The position numbers and the translations under genes were made by a program. The notes under the pieces are model-generated. The model saw nothing but the letters and a program-made list of their open reading frames with translations. It did no database searches and had not been told where the DNA came from. A stretch of DNA of 6,470 nucleotides. Source: Pseudomonadota bacterium. GTDB taxonomy: Bacteria > Pseudomonadota > Alphaproteobacteria > Rhizobiales > Rhizobiaceae. Positions within the stretch are counted from its first letter, which is position 1. Every line of letters begins with the position of its first letter. Below, one piece after another: positions 1-6,414 of this stretch. The stretch lies in NCBI GenBank assembly GCA_023451915.1, contig JAEXXS010000213.1, positions 1 through 6,470 of the forward strand, in the 5' to 3' direction.

Positions 1-1
1 T

Positions 2-721
2 CCCGCCATCGATTTGAAAGACGGTCAATGCGTGCGCCTGAAGCTCGGCGACATGGATCAGGCCACCGTCTACAACACCGACCCGGCTGCGCAGGCCAAA
101 GCCTTTGAAGATCAGGGCTTTGAATGGCTGCATGTGGTCGATCTCAACGGCGCTTTTGCTGGCGAAAGCGTCAATGGCGCTGCGGTCGAAGCAATCCTCA
201 AGGCCACCAAAAACCCGGTGCAGCTGGGCGGCGGCATTCGCACCCTTGGGCATATTGAAAGCTGGCTTTCCAAGGGGCTGCGCCGCGTCATTCTCGGCAC
301 GGTTGCCGTGCGCGACCCGGCGCTGGTGATCGAAGCCTGCAAGGCGTTTCCGGGACAGGTCGCCGTTGGCATCGACGCCAAGGGCGGCAAGGTCGCCGTA
401 GAAGGCTGGGCGGAAGCGTCTGAGCTTGGCGTGATCGAATTGGCGAAGAAGTTCGAAGGCGCTGGCGTCGCCGCCATCATCTATACGGATATCGACCGCG
501 ATGGCGTTCTGGCCGGGATCAATTGGGAATCGACGCTGGCGCTTGCCGAGGCGGTTTCCATTCCGGTGATCGCATCGGGCGGCCTCGCTTCGATGGACGA
601 CATCAAGCGTCTCGCCGCTCCGGATGCACGCAAGCTTGAAGGTGCGATTTCAGGCCGTGCGCTTTATGATGGTCGCATCGACCCGGCTGAAGCGCTATCC
701 TTGTTGAGGGCCACAGTATGA
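2..721 (+). CDS. hisA: HisA, ProFAR isomerase (5' end cut by window edge)
   Basis: This is phosphoribosylformimino-5-aminoimidazole carboxamide ribotide isomerase, a cytoplasmic (beta-alpha)8-barrel enzyme that converts ProFAR to PRFAR in histidine synthesis. The open frame runs to the left edge. The first visible codons read PAIDLKDGQ, which in the family normally follows a very short N-terminus such as MILF, so only about four residues are missing. The TTG at 14 is an internal leucine codon, not the start. Visible family signatures are the catalytic Asp in PAID, the phosphate-binding LGGGIR, the second catalytic Asp in GIDAKGG, the TDIDRDG strand and the second phosphate site VIASGGL. Length (about 243 residues when complete) is normal. 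The stop TGA overlaps the hisF start as ATGA, so translation of the two is probably coupled. The assignment is secure; HisF is the only close paralogue and it is the next gene. Confidence 0.96.
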   Translation, partial: PAIDLKDGQCVRLKLGDMDQATVYNTDPAAQAKAFEDQGFEWLHVVDLNGAFAGESVNGAAVEAILKATKNPVQLGGGIRTLGHIESWLSKGLRRVILGTVAVRDPALVIEACKAFPGQVAVGIDAKGGKVAVEGWAEASELGVIELAKKFEGAGVAAIIYTDIDRDGVLAGINWESTLALAEAVSIPVIASGGLASMDDIKRLAAPDARKLEGAISGRALYDGRIDPAEALSLLRATV

Positions 722-1503
722 CACTCAAGGCACGCGTAATCCCCTGTCTCGATGTGAAGGACGGCCGCGTCGTCAAGGGCGTCAACTTTGTCGATCTGAT
801 CGATGCGGGTGATCCGGTGGAAGCCGCCCGCGCTTATGATGCGGCGGGCGCGGACGAATTGTGTTTCCTCGACATCACGGCGTCTTCGGACAATCGCGAG
901 ACAATTTTCGATGTGGTGGCCCGGACGGCAGAACAGTGCTTCATGCCGCTGACCGTTGGCGGCGGTGTGCGCCAGGTTGCCGATATTCGCAAACTGCTTC
1001 TGGCGGGCGCCGACAAGGTGTCGATCAACACGGCGGCGGTGAAAAACCCGGAATTTGTTGCCGAGGCGGCGGACAAGTTCGGCAACCAGTGCATCGTCGT
1101 TGCCATCGACGCCAAGAAGGTTTCGGGCGAAGGCGAAGCGGACCGCTGGGAAATCTTTACCCATGGCGGTCGCCAGACCACAGGCATTGATGCGGTGGAA
1201 TTCGCCCGCAAGGTGGTCGATCTGGGGGCCGGCGAAATCCTGCTCACCTCGATGGACCGCGACGGCACCAAGGCTGGTTACGACGTGGCGCTGACCCGCG
1301 CTGTTGCTGACAGCGTGCGCGTGCCGGTGATTGCTTCGGGCGGCGTCGGCAATCTGGATCATATGGTGGCGGGGATTCGCGACGGTCATGCGACGGCTGT
1401 GCTGGCCGCTTCGATCTTCCACTTCGGCACTTATTCGATCGGGGAAGCGAAGCGCTATATGGCCGAAGCGGGTATTCCGATGCGGCTCGATCCGGTTCGC
1501 TAG
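718..1503 (+). CDS. hisF: HisF, imidazole glycerol phosphate synthase cyclase subunit
   Basis: HisF is the synthase subunit that uses ammonia delivered by HisH to turn PRFAR into imidazole glycerol phosphate and AICAR, linking histidine and purine synthesis. The 261-residue product is full length for the family. The catalytic aspartates lie in PCLDVKDG (Asp12) and VVAIDAKK (Asp131). Phosphate-binding loops are seen at LTVGGGVR (about 79-85) and VIASGGVGN, with [11 protein letters not shown] between them. Like HisA it is a duplicated half-barrel fold, and the two genes are visibly paralogous. The start ATG overlaps the hisA stop, which fixes it. The partner hisH is not in the window but in relatives lies just upstream of hisA. 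The stop TAG at 1501-1503 is also the first triplet of a palindromic repeat that abuts the gene, so the repeat appears to set the exact C-terminus. Confidence 0.97.
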   Translation: MTLKARVIPCLDVKDGRVVKGVNFVDLIDAGDPVEAARAYDAAGADELCFLDITASSDNRETIFDVVARTAEQCFMPLTVGGGVRQVADIRKLLLAGADKVSINTAAVKNPEFVAEAADKFGNQCIVVAIDAKKVSGEGEADRWEIFTHGGRQTTGIDAVEFARKVVDLGAGEILLTSMDRDGTKAGYDVALTRAVADSVRVPVIASGGVGNLDHMVAGIRDGHATAVLAASIFHFGTYSIGEAKRYMAEAGIPMRLDPVR

Positions 1504-1604
1504 AGCATTTCCAGCAAAAGTGCGTAGCGGTTTTGCGTAGGATAATACGTAAAAACAAATAGATAGAGCGGTTCCGCGATTCCGTTTTAACCGGAACCGC
1601 TCTA
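1501..1604 (+). repeat. Palindromic intergenic repeat, copy 1 (Bru-RS-like)
   Basis: This 104-bp element starts TAGAGCATTTCC and ends GGAACCGCTCTA, so its tips are imperfect inverted repeats (TAGAGC and TTCC shared). A second copy occurs in opposite orientation at 1989-2092 with 92 of 104 positions identical by my hand alignment. A short third fragment lies at 3115-3143. The size and palindromic form match the roughly 103-105 bp Bru-RS elements described from Brucella; similar short mosaic repeats are common between genes in rhizobia. It has no coding capacity of its own, so any mobility would need a transposase in trans. Here it fills almost the whole hisF-hisE gap. The family name is from memory; the repeat itself is directly visible. 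Confidence 0.9.
1564..1604 (+). other. 13-bp perfect hairpin inside repeat copy 1
   Basis: TAGAGCGGTTCCG (1564-1576) and CGGAACCGCTCTA (1592-1604) are perfectly complementary across a 15-nt loop. In the his operon mRNA this would be a very stable stem-loop. No T-run follows, so it is not a classic rho-independent terminator. It is better read as the structured end of the repeat, which may slow RNA decay or partly attenuate transcription between hisF and hisE. The equivalent arms in copy 2 are degraded. Confidence 0.8.
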
Positions 1605-1621
1605 ACAAGACTAGAAATGAC

Positions 1622-1628
1622 GGGAGGA
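1622..1628 (+). promoter_or_regulatory. Ribosome binding site deciding the hisE start
   Basis: GGGAGGA lies six nt before the ATG at 1635 and just after an earlier in-frame ATG at 1617. A ribosome binding site this good between the two ATGs shows that 1635 is the real start and that 1617 is a fortuitous upstream codon. Confidence 0.85.
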
Positions 1629-1634
1629 ACCCCG

Positions 1635-1958
1635 ATGGGCCAGTTTACGCTCGCAGATCTTGAACGCATCGTGGCGGAACGCGCCAGCGTGACGGACGGA
1701 TCGTCCTATACGGCGAGCCTTGTCGCCAAAGGCCAGGCCAAGGCATCGCAAAAGCTCGGCGAAGAAGCCGTGGAAACGGTGATTGCCGCTGTTTCCGGCG
1801 ACCGCGCAGGCGTGGTCTCCGAAAGTGCCGATCTGCTTTATCACCTGATGGTGGTCTGGAAAATTGCCGGTGTGCCGCTCGAAGAGGTTTTGCAGGAACT
1901 CGATCGCCGCACGGGCCAGACCGGCCTTGAAGAAAAGGCCGCTCGCCCGAAGGCGTGA
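1635..1958 (+). CDS. hisE: HisE, phosphoribosyl-ATP pyrophosphatase
   Basis: HisE hydrolyses phosphoribosyl-ATP to phosphoribosyl-AMP and pyrophosphate, the second step of histidine synthesis. It is a small all-alpha MazG-like enzyme of the cytoplasm. The 107-residue product begins [13 protein letters not shown] and has the two helices that carry the metal-binding acidic residues: [13 protein letters not shown] and [13 protein letters not shown]. Length is typical for a stand-alone HisE; in enteric bacteria the activity is instead fused to HisI. Start 1635 is chosen over the in-frame ATG at 1617 because the ribosome binding site lies between them and the family begins near here. The gene sits between two inverted copies of the palindromic repeat. 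It probably shares the his transcript, although the 131-nt gap after hisF could contain its own promoter, which I cannot identify. Confidence 0.96.
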   Translation: MGQFTLADLERIVAERASVTDGSSYTASLVAKGQAKASQKLGEEAVETVIAAVSGDRAGVVSESADLLYHLMVVWKIAGVPLEEVLQELDRRTGQTGLEEKAARPKA

Positions 1959-1988
1959 ACCTGCAAAGGATCGCGCTGAATAGAAGGC

Positions 1989-2092
1989 CGGAGTAGTTCA
2001 GGTTAAAACGGAATCGTGGAGCCGATTTATCTATTTGTTTTTACGCATTATCCTGCGCAAAACCGCTTCGCACTTTTGCTGGAAATGCTCTA
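1989..2092 (-). repeat. Palindromic intergenic repeat, copy 2 (inverted)
   Basis: On the minus strand this reads TAGAGCATTTCCAGC at its tip and aligns over 104 bp with copy 1 at 1501-1604, with 12 mismatches and no gaps. Nine of the 12 differences fall in the two arms of the terminal hairpin, so this copy no longer forms the perfect 13-bp stem. It occupies most of the hisE-coaA gap. Its tip ends at 2092, directly before the GAGAG that probably serves as the coaA ribosome binding site. An open frame starting in it at 2035 is a shadow and not a gene. Confidence 0.9.
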
Positions 2093-2107
2093 GAGAGACG
2101 ACAGTTC

Positions 2108-3076
2108 ATGTGGGAAAAAGTGGATCAGCTCACCCCTTCCAGATATTCGCCCTACCGTTTTTTCTCGGCAGAGGAATGGGCCGGTTTTCGCGCGGATACG
2201 CCCCTCACCCTGACCTATGAAGAGGTCAAGCGGTTGCGCTCGCTTGGCGACCCCATTGATCTCGATGAGGTGCGGCGCATCTATCTGTCACTGTCGCGGC
2301 TGCTCTATGCGCATGTTGAGGCAAGCCAGCTTTTGTTTCGCCAGCGCCAGCAATTCCTCAATATGGAGGAAACCTTCAGGACGCCCTTCATCATCGGCGT
2401 TGCCGGTTCGGTTGCGGTGGGCAAGTCCACGACGGCGCGTATCCTGAAGGAACTGCTCGCCCGCTGGCCGTCCAGCCCGAAGGTTGATCTGGTGACGACG
2501 GACGGTTTCCTCTATCCCAACGCCGTTCTGCGCGAGCAGAACATGATGGAGCGCAAGGGCTTTCCGGAAAGCTATGATATCGGCGCTGTTCTGCGCTTTT
2601 TGTCGGCGATCAAGGCGGGCATGAGCCATGTGCGCGCGCCGCTTTATTCGCATTTGAGCTATGACGTGCTGCCGAACGACTACCAGGTCGTCGACAAGCC
2701 GGACATTCTGATTTTCGAGGGCATCAATGTCCTTCAGGTGCGTGATCTGCCGGAAGACGGCAAGATGGTGCCGTTCGTGTCGGATTTCTTCGACTTCTCG
2801 ATCTATATCGATGCCGATCCGCAGCTGATCCACAAATGGTATATCGACCGTTTCATGCGCCTGCGCGAAACGGCCTTCCGCGATCCGCAATCCTTCTTCC
2901 ATCGCTATTCGCAGCTTTCGGAAGATGCGGCGCGTTCCATCGGCGAAGGACTGTGGCAGAACATCAATCTGCGCAATCTCAATGAGAATATCCTGCCGAC
3001 CCGCCCGCGCGCCGATCTGATCCTGCGCAAGGGCAGCGACCATCTGATCGAAGAGGTCGCCCTCAGGAAGATATGA
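2108..3076 (+). CDS. coaA: CoaA, type I pantothenate kinase
   Basis: CoaA phosphorylates pantothenate with ATP, the first committed step of coenzyme A synthesis. It is a cytoplasmic P-loop kinase and in the family is feedback-inhibited by CoA. The 322-residue product is close to the 316 of E. coli CoaA and matches it along its length. Visible signatures are the Walker A loop [12 protein letters not shown] (97-108), [10 protein letters not shown] (129-138) with the catalytic-region Asp132, KGFPESYD (150-157), [10 protein letters not shown] (178-187), [13 protein letters not shown] (198-210), [13 protein letters not shown] (223-235) and the C-terminal [13 protein letters not shown]. The ATG at 2108 is preceded by GAGAG at 2093-2097. 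Placement after hisE is familiar in Brucella-like genomes, with no obvious metabolic link between histidine and CoA synthesis. Repeat copy 2 separates it from hisE, so co-transcription is likely but unproven. Confidence 0.97.
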   Translation: MWEKVDQLTPSRYSPYRFFSAEEWAGFRADTPLTLTYEEVKRLRSLGDPIDLDEVRRIYLSLSRLLYAHVEASQLLFRQRQQFLNMEETFRTPFIIGVAGSVAVGKSTTARILKELLARWPSSPKVDLVTTDGFLYPNAVLREQNMMERKGFPESYDIGAVLRFLSAIKAGMSHVRAPLYSHLSYDVLPNDYQVVDKPDILIFEGINVLQVRDLPEDGKMVPFVSDFFDFSIYIDADPQLIHKWYIDRFMRLRETAFRDPQSFFHRYSQLSEDAARSIGEGLWQNINLRNLNENILPTRPRADLILRKGSDHLIEEVALRKI

Positions 3077-3079
3077 AAA

Positions 3080-3104
3080 GAAATCAGTCCATTGGACTGA
3101 TTTC
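3080..3104. terminator. Bidirectional terminator between coaA and the hydrolase gene
   Basis: GAAATCAGTCC (3080-3090) and GGACTGATTTC (3094-3104) form a perfect 11-bp stem with a 3-nt loop, starting four bases after the coaA stop. For transcripts coming from the minus strand the stem is followed by TTTT, a short U-tract. On the plus side the stem ends in TTTC followed by CCC, a weaker tail. It lies between two convergent genes, so it probably stops both his-coaA and arfB-hydrolase transcription. Confidence 0.8.
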
Positions 3105-3114
3105 CCCGCCTAGG

Positions 3115-3143
3115 CGCTACGCAGTTTTGCTGCAAATGCTCTA
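3115..3143 (-). repeat. Fragment of the palindromic repeat (copy 3, truncated)
   Basis: Read on the minus strand from 3143, this matches the first 29 bases of copy 1 (TAGAGCATTT...TAGCG) at 27 positions. Similarity stops abruptly after 3115. Only the non-hairpin tip of the element is left. The two substitutions create a small GCAG/CTGC stem. Its first triplet, TAG, is the stop codon of the hydrolase gene, just as copy 1 supplies the stop of hisF. Confidence 0.75.
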
Positions 3144-3956
3144 TCGCGTGCAATCCTCGATAAACCGCGCCAGATAGGCATCGAAAACCGCAGGCGTTTC
3201 GCGGAAAGGGGCGTGACCGGCGTTGTCGATGACGTGGGTTTTGCCCTCCCAAAGATTACCGAAACGGACTTTCGACACAAAGTCGAGCTCGACGAAGGGC
3301 TCGTCGCGACCATTGACCACGGCGATGGGCAGCTTTGCTGCCGCCGCGATATCGCGCTGGTTTCCGCCGGTTCCAGCGGCGAATTTCTCGAACATGATCC
3401 GCCGCGCGCGTCCGTCCGTGCGGGCGACGATATCGAGCAGCGAAGGTTCAAACGGTTCACCGCAGGTACTGCGGGCATAGGACTCGACATCGCGCGCGGA
3501 AAACACTTCCTGCCCGGCCAGCGCCATGTCGGGGCCGCTTTTGAAGCCCTGCCCCACTTCCTCCCGGGCGACCGGCGGCGTGCCGGTAATCATCAGTCCG
3601 CGCATTCCGGGGTAGCGGGAAATCATCTCAAGCCCGATATGGCCGCCGAGCGACCAGCCGAAAACCACCGCATCCGCGATGCCGAGCTTTTCCAGCACTT
3701 CCGTCATGGCGTCGGCATAGCCTTCCATGGAATAGCTGCGGTCTGGATCGATGGCGTCGCCCGACTGTCCATGGCCCGGAAGATCGGGCGCGATCACGCG
3801 CCATTTCTTGCCGATCTCGCCTTCGAGCTGGTTCTGGAAGATCGCGCTTGCACTCGAATTGCCATGGATCATCAGAAGGGGCGCGCCCTTGCCCGCACTT
3901 TCGCGCACCGCGATTTTACCGTGGCTGGTTTCGAGATCGTAAAGTTTCGTGGTCAT
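3141..3956 (-). CDS. Alpha/beta-fold hydrolase, substrate unknown
   Basis: This 271-residue protein is a complete alpha/beta-hydrolase. The likely catalytic triad is visible: nucleophile Ser102 in GWSLGG, acid Asp218 in NGRDEPF, and His248 in NAGHAPF. HGNSS (31-35) supplies the oxyanion loop, and APDLPGHGQS (56-65) is a family hallmark. Between about residues 130 and 200 lies the less conserved cap region, which sets substrate choice. There is no signal peptide or membrane segment, so it is probably cytoplasmic. Family members include esterases, haloperoxidase-like enzymes and C-C bond hydrolases; nothing here picks one. The ATG at 3956 follows a good ribosome binding site (AGGGGA, about six nt upstream). 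It lies 53 nt downstream of arfB on the same strand and probably shares its transcript. Its stop codon coincides with the tip of a repeat fragment. Confidence 0.9.
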   Translation of the reverse strand: MTTKLYDLETSHGKIAVRESAGKGAPLLMIHGNSSASAIFQNQLEGEIGKKWRVIAPDLPGHGQSGDAIDPDRSYSMEGYADAMTEVLEKLGIADAVVFGWSLGGHIGLEMISRYPGMRGLMITGTPPVAREEVGQGFKSGPDMALAGQEVFSARDVESYARSTCGEPFEPSLLDIVARTDGRARRIMFEKFAAGTGGNQRDIAAAAKLPIAVVNGRDEPFVELDFVSKVRFGNLWEGKTHVIDNAGHAPFRETPAVFDAYLARFIEDCTR

Positions 3957-4009
3957 GCGTTTCCCCTGCTCATGCGGTCTTGTCGGGATTGGAATTCGGG
4001 TCTGATGCT

Positions 4010-4447
4010 TCAGTCGAAGGAAATCTTGCCGCGTCCTTTTTTGATATCCGCGCGGCCTGATTTTGCTTTCAGGCGGCGTTCGACGGAGCCTTTGGTGGGT
4101 CGGGTTTTCTTGCGGGGCGGCGGTGGCGGTTCGGCGGCCTTGGCGATCAGCGCGATCAACCGTTCGCGCGCATCTTCGCGGTTGCGCTCCTGCGTGCGGA
4201 AACGGTTGGCTTCGATGAGAATGTCACCGTCCTTGGTGCCCTTCTGACCGGCAAGCTTGAAAAGGCGCGTGAGAATATCTTCCGGCAAGCCGGAGCGGGC
4301 CGCATGAAAGCGCAGCTGTACCGCCGTCGAAACCTTATTGACGTTTTGCCCGCCGGGACCAGAGGCGCGAATGAAGCTCTCCTCCAGATCGTCCTCGCGG
4401 ATCGTCAGGCGATTGGTGATGCGGATGATGTTCCGGTTCTCTTCCAT
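4010..4447 (-). CDS. arfB: ArfB/ICT1-type peptidyl-tRNA hydrolase (ribosome rescue)
   Basis: ArfB rescues ribosomes stalled at the end of broken mRNAs: its tail enters the empty mRNA channel and its GGQ loop cleaves the peptidyl-tRNA. The 145-residue product has the whole design. An N-terminal catalytic domain carries SGPGGQNVNK (GGQ at 32-34) followed by STAVQLRF. A proline run (PPPPP, 107-111) forms a hinge, and the basic tail that follows (RKKTRPTKGSVERRLKAK) is of the type that reads the mRNA channel. E. coli ArfB (YaeJ) is about 140 residues. The start is placed at the ATG at 4447. The longer frame from TTG 4483 would begin inside the U-tract of the pckA terminator, add residues not found in the family, and has no ribosome binding site. 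The ATG itself also has only a weak one. The full-length release factors RF1 and RF2 share GGQ but are far longer. Confidence 0.93.
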   Translation of the reverse strand: MEENRNIIRITNRLTIREDDLEESFIRASGPGGQNVNKVSTAVQLRFHAARSGLPEDILTRLFKLAGQKGTKDGDILIEANRFRTQERNREDARERLIALIAKAAEPPPPPRKKTRPTKGSVERRLKAKSGRADIKKGRGKISFD

Positions 4448-4465
4448 GACGACGAGATATACCGC

Positions 4466-4484
4466 TTTGTATCCCTTATACAAA
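4466..4484. promoter_or_regulatory. 19-bp dyad upstream of arfB
   Basis: TTTGTAT (4466-4472) and ATACAAA (4478-4484) are perfect inverted repeats around CCCTT, 19 nt upstream of the arfB ATG. The right arm overlaps the U-tract of the pckA terminator. It could be an operator or part of an arfB promoter, or be chance in an AT-rich spot. Confidence 0.35.
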
Positions 4485-4511
4485 AGAAAAACCCGGCCTT
4501 TCAGCCGGGCT
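4482..4511 (-). terminator. Rho-independent terminator of pckA
   Basis: Read on the minus strand, AGCCCGGCT pairs with GGCCGGGTT around a GAAA loop. The core is CCCGGC/GCCGGG, extended by wobble or A-T pairs, and it is followed directly by TTTTTCTTTT. It begins about 25 nt after the pckA stop. This is a textbook intrinsic terminator, and it separates pckA from arfB, so arfB likely needs its own promoter or readthrough. Confidence 0.92.
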
Positions 4512-4536
4512 CTCCCTCCTCCTCAGGATAGCTTGC

Positions 4537-6147
4537 TCATTCTGCAGCGATGCGGATCGCCGGAGCCGCGTCCTTGACCTCGTGATCGACGTGGCGCTCG
4601 AACTTTTCGAAGTTGGTGACGAACATGTCGACCAGCTTCTTGGCCTGCGCATCATAGGCCGCTTTATCGGCCCAGGTCGAACGCGGATCGAGAATGGACG
4701 TATCCACGCCCGGCACTTCAACCGGAACGGCGAAGCCGAAATTCGGATCGATGCGGAATTCCGCATTGTTCAGCGAGCCGTCGAGAGCGGCAGCCAAAAG
4801 CGCGCGGGTAGCCTTGATCGGCATGCGCTTGCCGGTGCCATAGGCGCCGCCGGTCCAGCCGGTGTTGACCAGCCAGCAATCAACCTTGTGCTCGGCGATC
4901 AGCTTGCGCAGCAGATTGCCGTATTCCGATGGGTGACGCGGCATGAAGGGTGCGCCAAAGCAGGTCGAGAAGGTTGCTTCCGGTTCGGTGACGCCCTTTT
5001 CCGTGCCCGCCACCTTTGCGGTGTAACCGGACAGGAAGTGGTACATGGCCTGTGCAGGCGTCAGCTTGGCGATGGGCGGCATCACGCCGAAAGCATCGGC
5101 GGTGAGCATGATGATGTTTTTCGGCTGACCGCCCTTGCCCGTCTTCGACGCATTCGGGATGAAATCGAGCGGATAGGCGCAACGGGTGTTTTCGGTCAGC
5201 GAACCATCGTCGAAATCCGGCTGGCGGTTGGCGTCGAGCACGACGTTTTCCAGCACAGTGCCGAAACGTTGCGTCGTGGCATAGATTTCCGGCTCCGCTT
5301 CGGCGGAAAGACGGATGGTCTTGGCATAGCAGCCGCCTTCGAAATTGAAGATGCCATGCTCGCCCCAGCCATGCTCGTCGTCGCCGATCAGCGTGCGCGT
5401 CGGATCGGCGGATAGCGTGGTCTTGCCGGTGCCGGAAAGGCCGAAGAACACGGCGGTGTCGCCGTTCGGGCCTTCATTGGCGGAGCAATGCATCGGCATG
5501 ACGCCCTTGGCAGGCAGGATGTAGTTGAGTGCGGTGAAGACAGACTTCTTCATTTCACCCGCATAGGAGGTGCCGCCGATCAGCACGATCTTGCGGGTGA
5601 GATCGACCGCAATCACCGTTTCGGTGCGCACGCCATAGCGTTCCGGGTCGGCCTTGAAGGACGGCAGATCGATGATCGTCATTTCTGGAATATAGGAAGC
5701 AAGCTCTTCCTGGGCCGGACGGATCAGCAGGTTGCGGATGAACAGCGAATGCCAGGCATATTCGGTCACGATACGGGCGTTGATCTTGTTGTCGGCATCT
5801 GCGCCGCCGATGAGATCCTGAACGAAAAGCTCCTTGCCCTTCGCATGCTCGATGAAATCAGCATAGAGAAGCTCGAAGGCTTCCGGGGTGATCGGCTGGT
5901 TATTGTCCCACCAGACCTGATCTTCGGTGTTGGCGTCGCGGACCACGAATTTGTCTTTCGGCGAACGGCCGGTGTGCTGGCCGGTACGGGCAACAAGCGC
6001 GCCCTGCGCCGTCAGTTCGGCTTCGCCACGACGGACGGTTTCCTCATAGAGCCGGGCCGGTCCGAGGTTATAAAAGACTGCGGAGAGTTCCTTCAGTCCC
6101 GAAGTGGCAATGGAAGCGGCCGTATTGTGAATGCCGGTCTCTCTCAT
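4537..6147 (-). CDS. pckA: PckA, ATP-dependent phosphoenolpyruvate carboxykinase
   Basis: PckA converts oxaloacetate and ATP to phosphoenolpyruvate, CO2 and ADP, the entry step of gluconeogenesis from TCA-cycle carbon. The 536-residue product is full length for the ATP-type cytosolic family. In order it shows the substrate-binding [14 protein letters not shown] (54-67, with Arg61), the [11 protein letters not shown] metal and substrate loop (192-202, with Lys200-Lys201), the P-loop GLSGTGKTT (236-244), the metal-binding IGDDEHGWG (254-262, Asp256-Asp257), NTRCAYP (320-326) with an ATP-contacting Arg, and the C-terminal [14 protein letters not shown] (428-441). The GTP-type enzyme has a different sequence, so the cofactor class is clear. 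The ATG at 6147 has GGAG five nt upstream. The gene is monocistronic by its terminator. Upstream lies a long regulatory region shared with a divergent gene outside the window; in relatives this is chvI/bvrR, whose product is reported to influence pckA. Confidence 0.98.
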   Translation of the reverse strand: MRETGIHNTAASIATSGLKELSAVFYNLGPARLYEETVRRGEAELTAQGALVARTGQHTGRSPKDKFVVRDANTEDQVWWDNNQPITPEAFELLYADFIEHAKGKELFVQDLIGGADADNKINARIVTEYAWHSLFIRNLLIRPAQEELASYIPEMTIIDLPSFKADPERYGVRTETVIAVDLTRKIVLIGGTSYAGEMKKSVFTALNYILPAKGVMPMHCSANEGPNGDTAVFFGLSGTGKTTLSADPTRTLIGDDEHGWGEHGIFNFEGGCYAKTIRLSAEAEPEIYATTQRFGTVLENVVLDANRQPDFDDGSLTENTRCAYPLDFIPNASKTGKGGQPKNIIMLTADAFGVMPPIAKLTPAQAMYHFLSGYTAKVAGTEKGVTEPEATFSTCFGAPFMPRHPSEYGNLLRKLIAEHKVDCWLVNTGWTGGAYGTGKRMPIKATRALLAAALDGSLNNAEFRIDPNFGFAVPVEVPGVDTSILDPRSTWADKAAYDAQAKKLVDMFVTNFEKFERHVDHEVKDAAPAIRIAAE

Positions 6148-6152
6148 GGTGT

Positions 6153-6156
6153 CTCC
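6153..6156 (-). promoter_or_regulatory. pckA ribosome binding site
   Basis: GGAG within GGCGGAGA on the minus strand, five nt before the ATG at 6147. It supports the chosen start. CGGAG here is also complementary to the CTCCG upstream in the leader (6206-6202). Confidence 0.75.
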
Positions 6157-6170
6157 GCCATCTGGTTTGA

Positions 6171-6232
6171 CAAATTAATCTGGCCTCCGTTTTTCCGTTC
6201 TCGGAGGAATGCAGTCAGAAACAGATTAATTG
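6171..6232 (-). promoter_or_regulatory. Nested inverted repeats in the pckA leader or promoter
   Basis: The outer arms ATTAATCTG (6174-6182) and CAGATTAAT (6222-6230) are perfect 9-bp complements. Inside them, CCTCCG (6184-6189) and CGGAGG (6202-6207) form a 6-bp stem with a 12-nt loop. If transcription of pckA starts upstream of 6232 the whole would fold in the 5' leader, ending about 15 nt before the ribosome binding site. If it starts later, the arms could be protein-binding half sites. No U-run follows, so it is not an intrinsic terminator. Confidence 0.5.
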
Positions 6233-6252
6233 TGGCAATTCAAATATTTAAT

Positions 6253-6284
6253 CGATTTAAAAATTTTGAATTTTTTTTAAATCG
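6253..6284. promoter_or_regulatory. 11-bp AT-rich inverted repeat upstream of pckA
   Basis: CGATTTAAAAA (6253-6263) and TTTTTAAATCG (6274-6284) are perfect inverted repeats around a 10-nt spacer, inside the most AT-rich part of the window. Possible roles are a regulator site, a nucleoid-protein site (MucR or IHF type), or a curved upstream region. The sequence alone does not decide. Confidence 0.4.
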
Positions 6285-6396
6285 TTTAATTATTGCGTTT
6301 TCGCGTGTATTAATTGGTGTGCGCAATCTATGAGGGTATTAACCAAAGAATGATTCGCGAAAGGGTGTTTCACGGCTTCTTACGGGGCTGCCACAT

Positions 6397-6414
6397 TTTG
6401 TACCTAATTTGTAC
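6397..6414 (+). promoter_or_regulatory. Tandem TTTGTAC heptamers, 11-bp period
   Basis: TTTGTAC occurs at 6397-6403 and again at 6408-6414, separated by CTAA, giving one helical turn between repeats. This is the geometry of OmpR/PhoB-family response-regulator boxes, where two monomers bind head to tail. ChvI/BvrR belongs to that family and is the expected neighbour. The second heptamer overlaps the -35 element of the promoter candidate at 6409-6437. Confidence 0.45.

Noticed and set aside
14..16. TTG at 14 as the hisA start
   Set aside because: The frame is open to the left edge and reads PAIDL before it, including the catalytic Asp of the family, so the gene starts just outside the window.
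664..1608. 314-codon minus-strand open frame opposite hisF
   Set aside because: It is antisense to a well-conserved hisF and has no family features of its own.
1617..1634. Earlier ATG at 1617 as the hisE start
   Set aside because: The strong ribosome binding site GGGAGGA lies downstream of it, directly before the ATG at 1635, and family members begin near that ATG.
2035..2220. 61-codon open frame starting in repeat copy 2
   Set aside because: It is repeat sequence running into coaA in another frame. A similar peptide appears from copy 1 on the other strand, as expected from a shared repeat and not a gene.
4448..4483. N-terminal extension of ArfB from TTG 4483
   Set aside because: It starts within the U-tract of the pckA terminator, has no ribosome binding site and adds residues not typical of ArfB.
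6167..6172. TTGACA on the plus strand as a -35 box
   Set aside because: No acceptable -10 lies 16-18 bp downstream; the sequence there is GC-rich hairpin.
5488..6333. 281-codon plus-strand open frame opposite pckA
   Set aside because: It is the antisense of pckA and its leader, rich in His, Arg and Asp as expected for reverse reading of GC-rich codons, with no recognisable motif.
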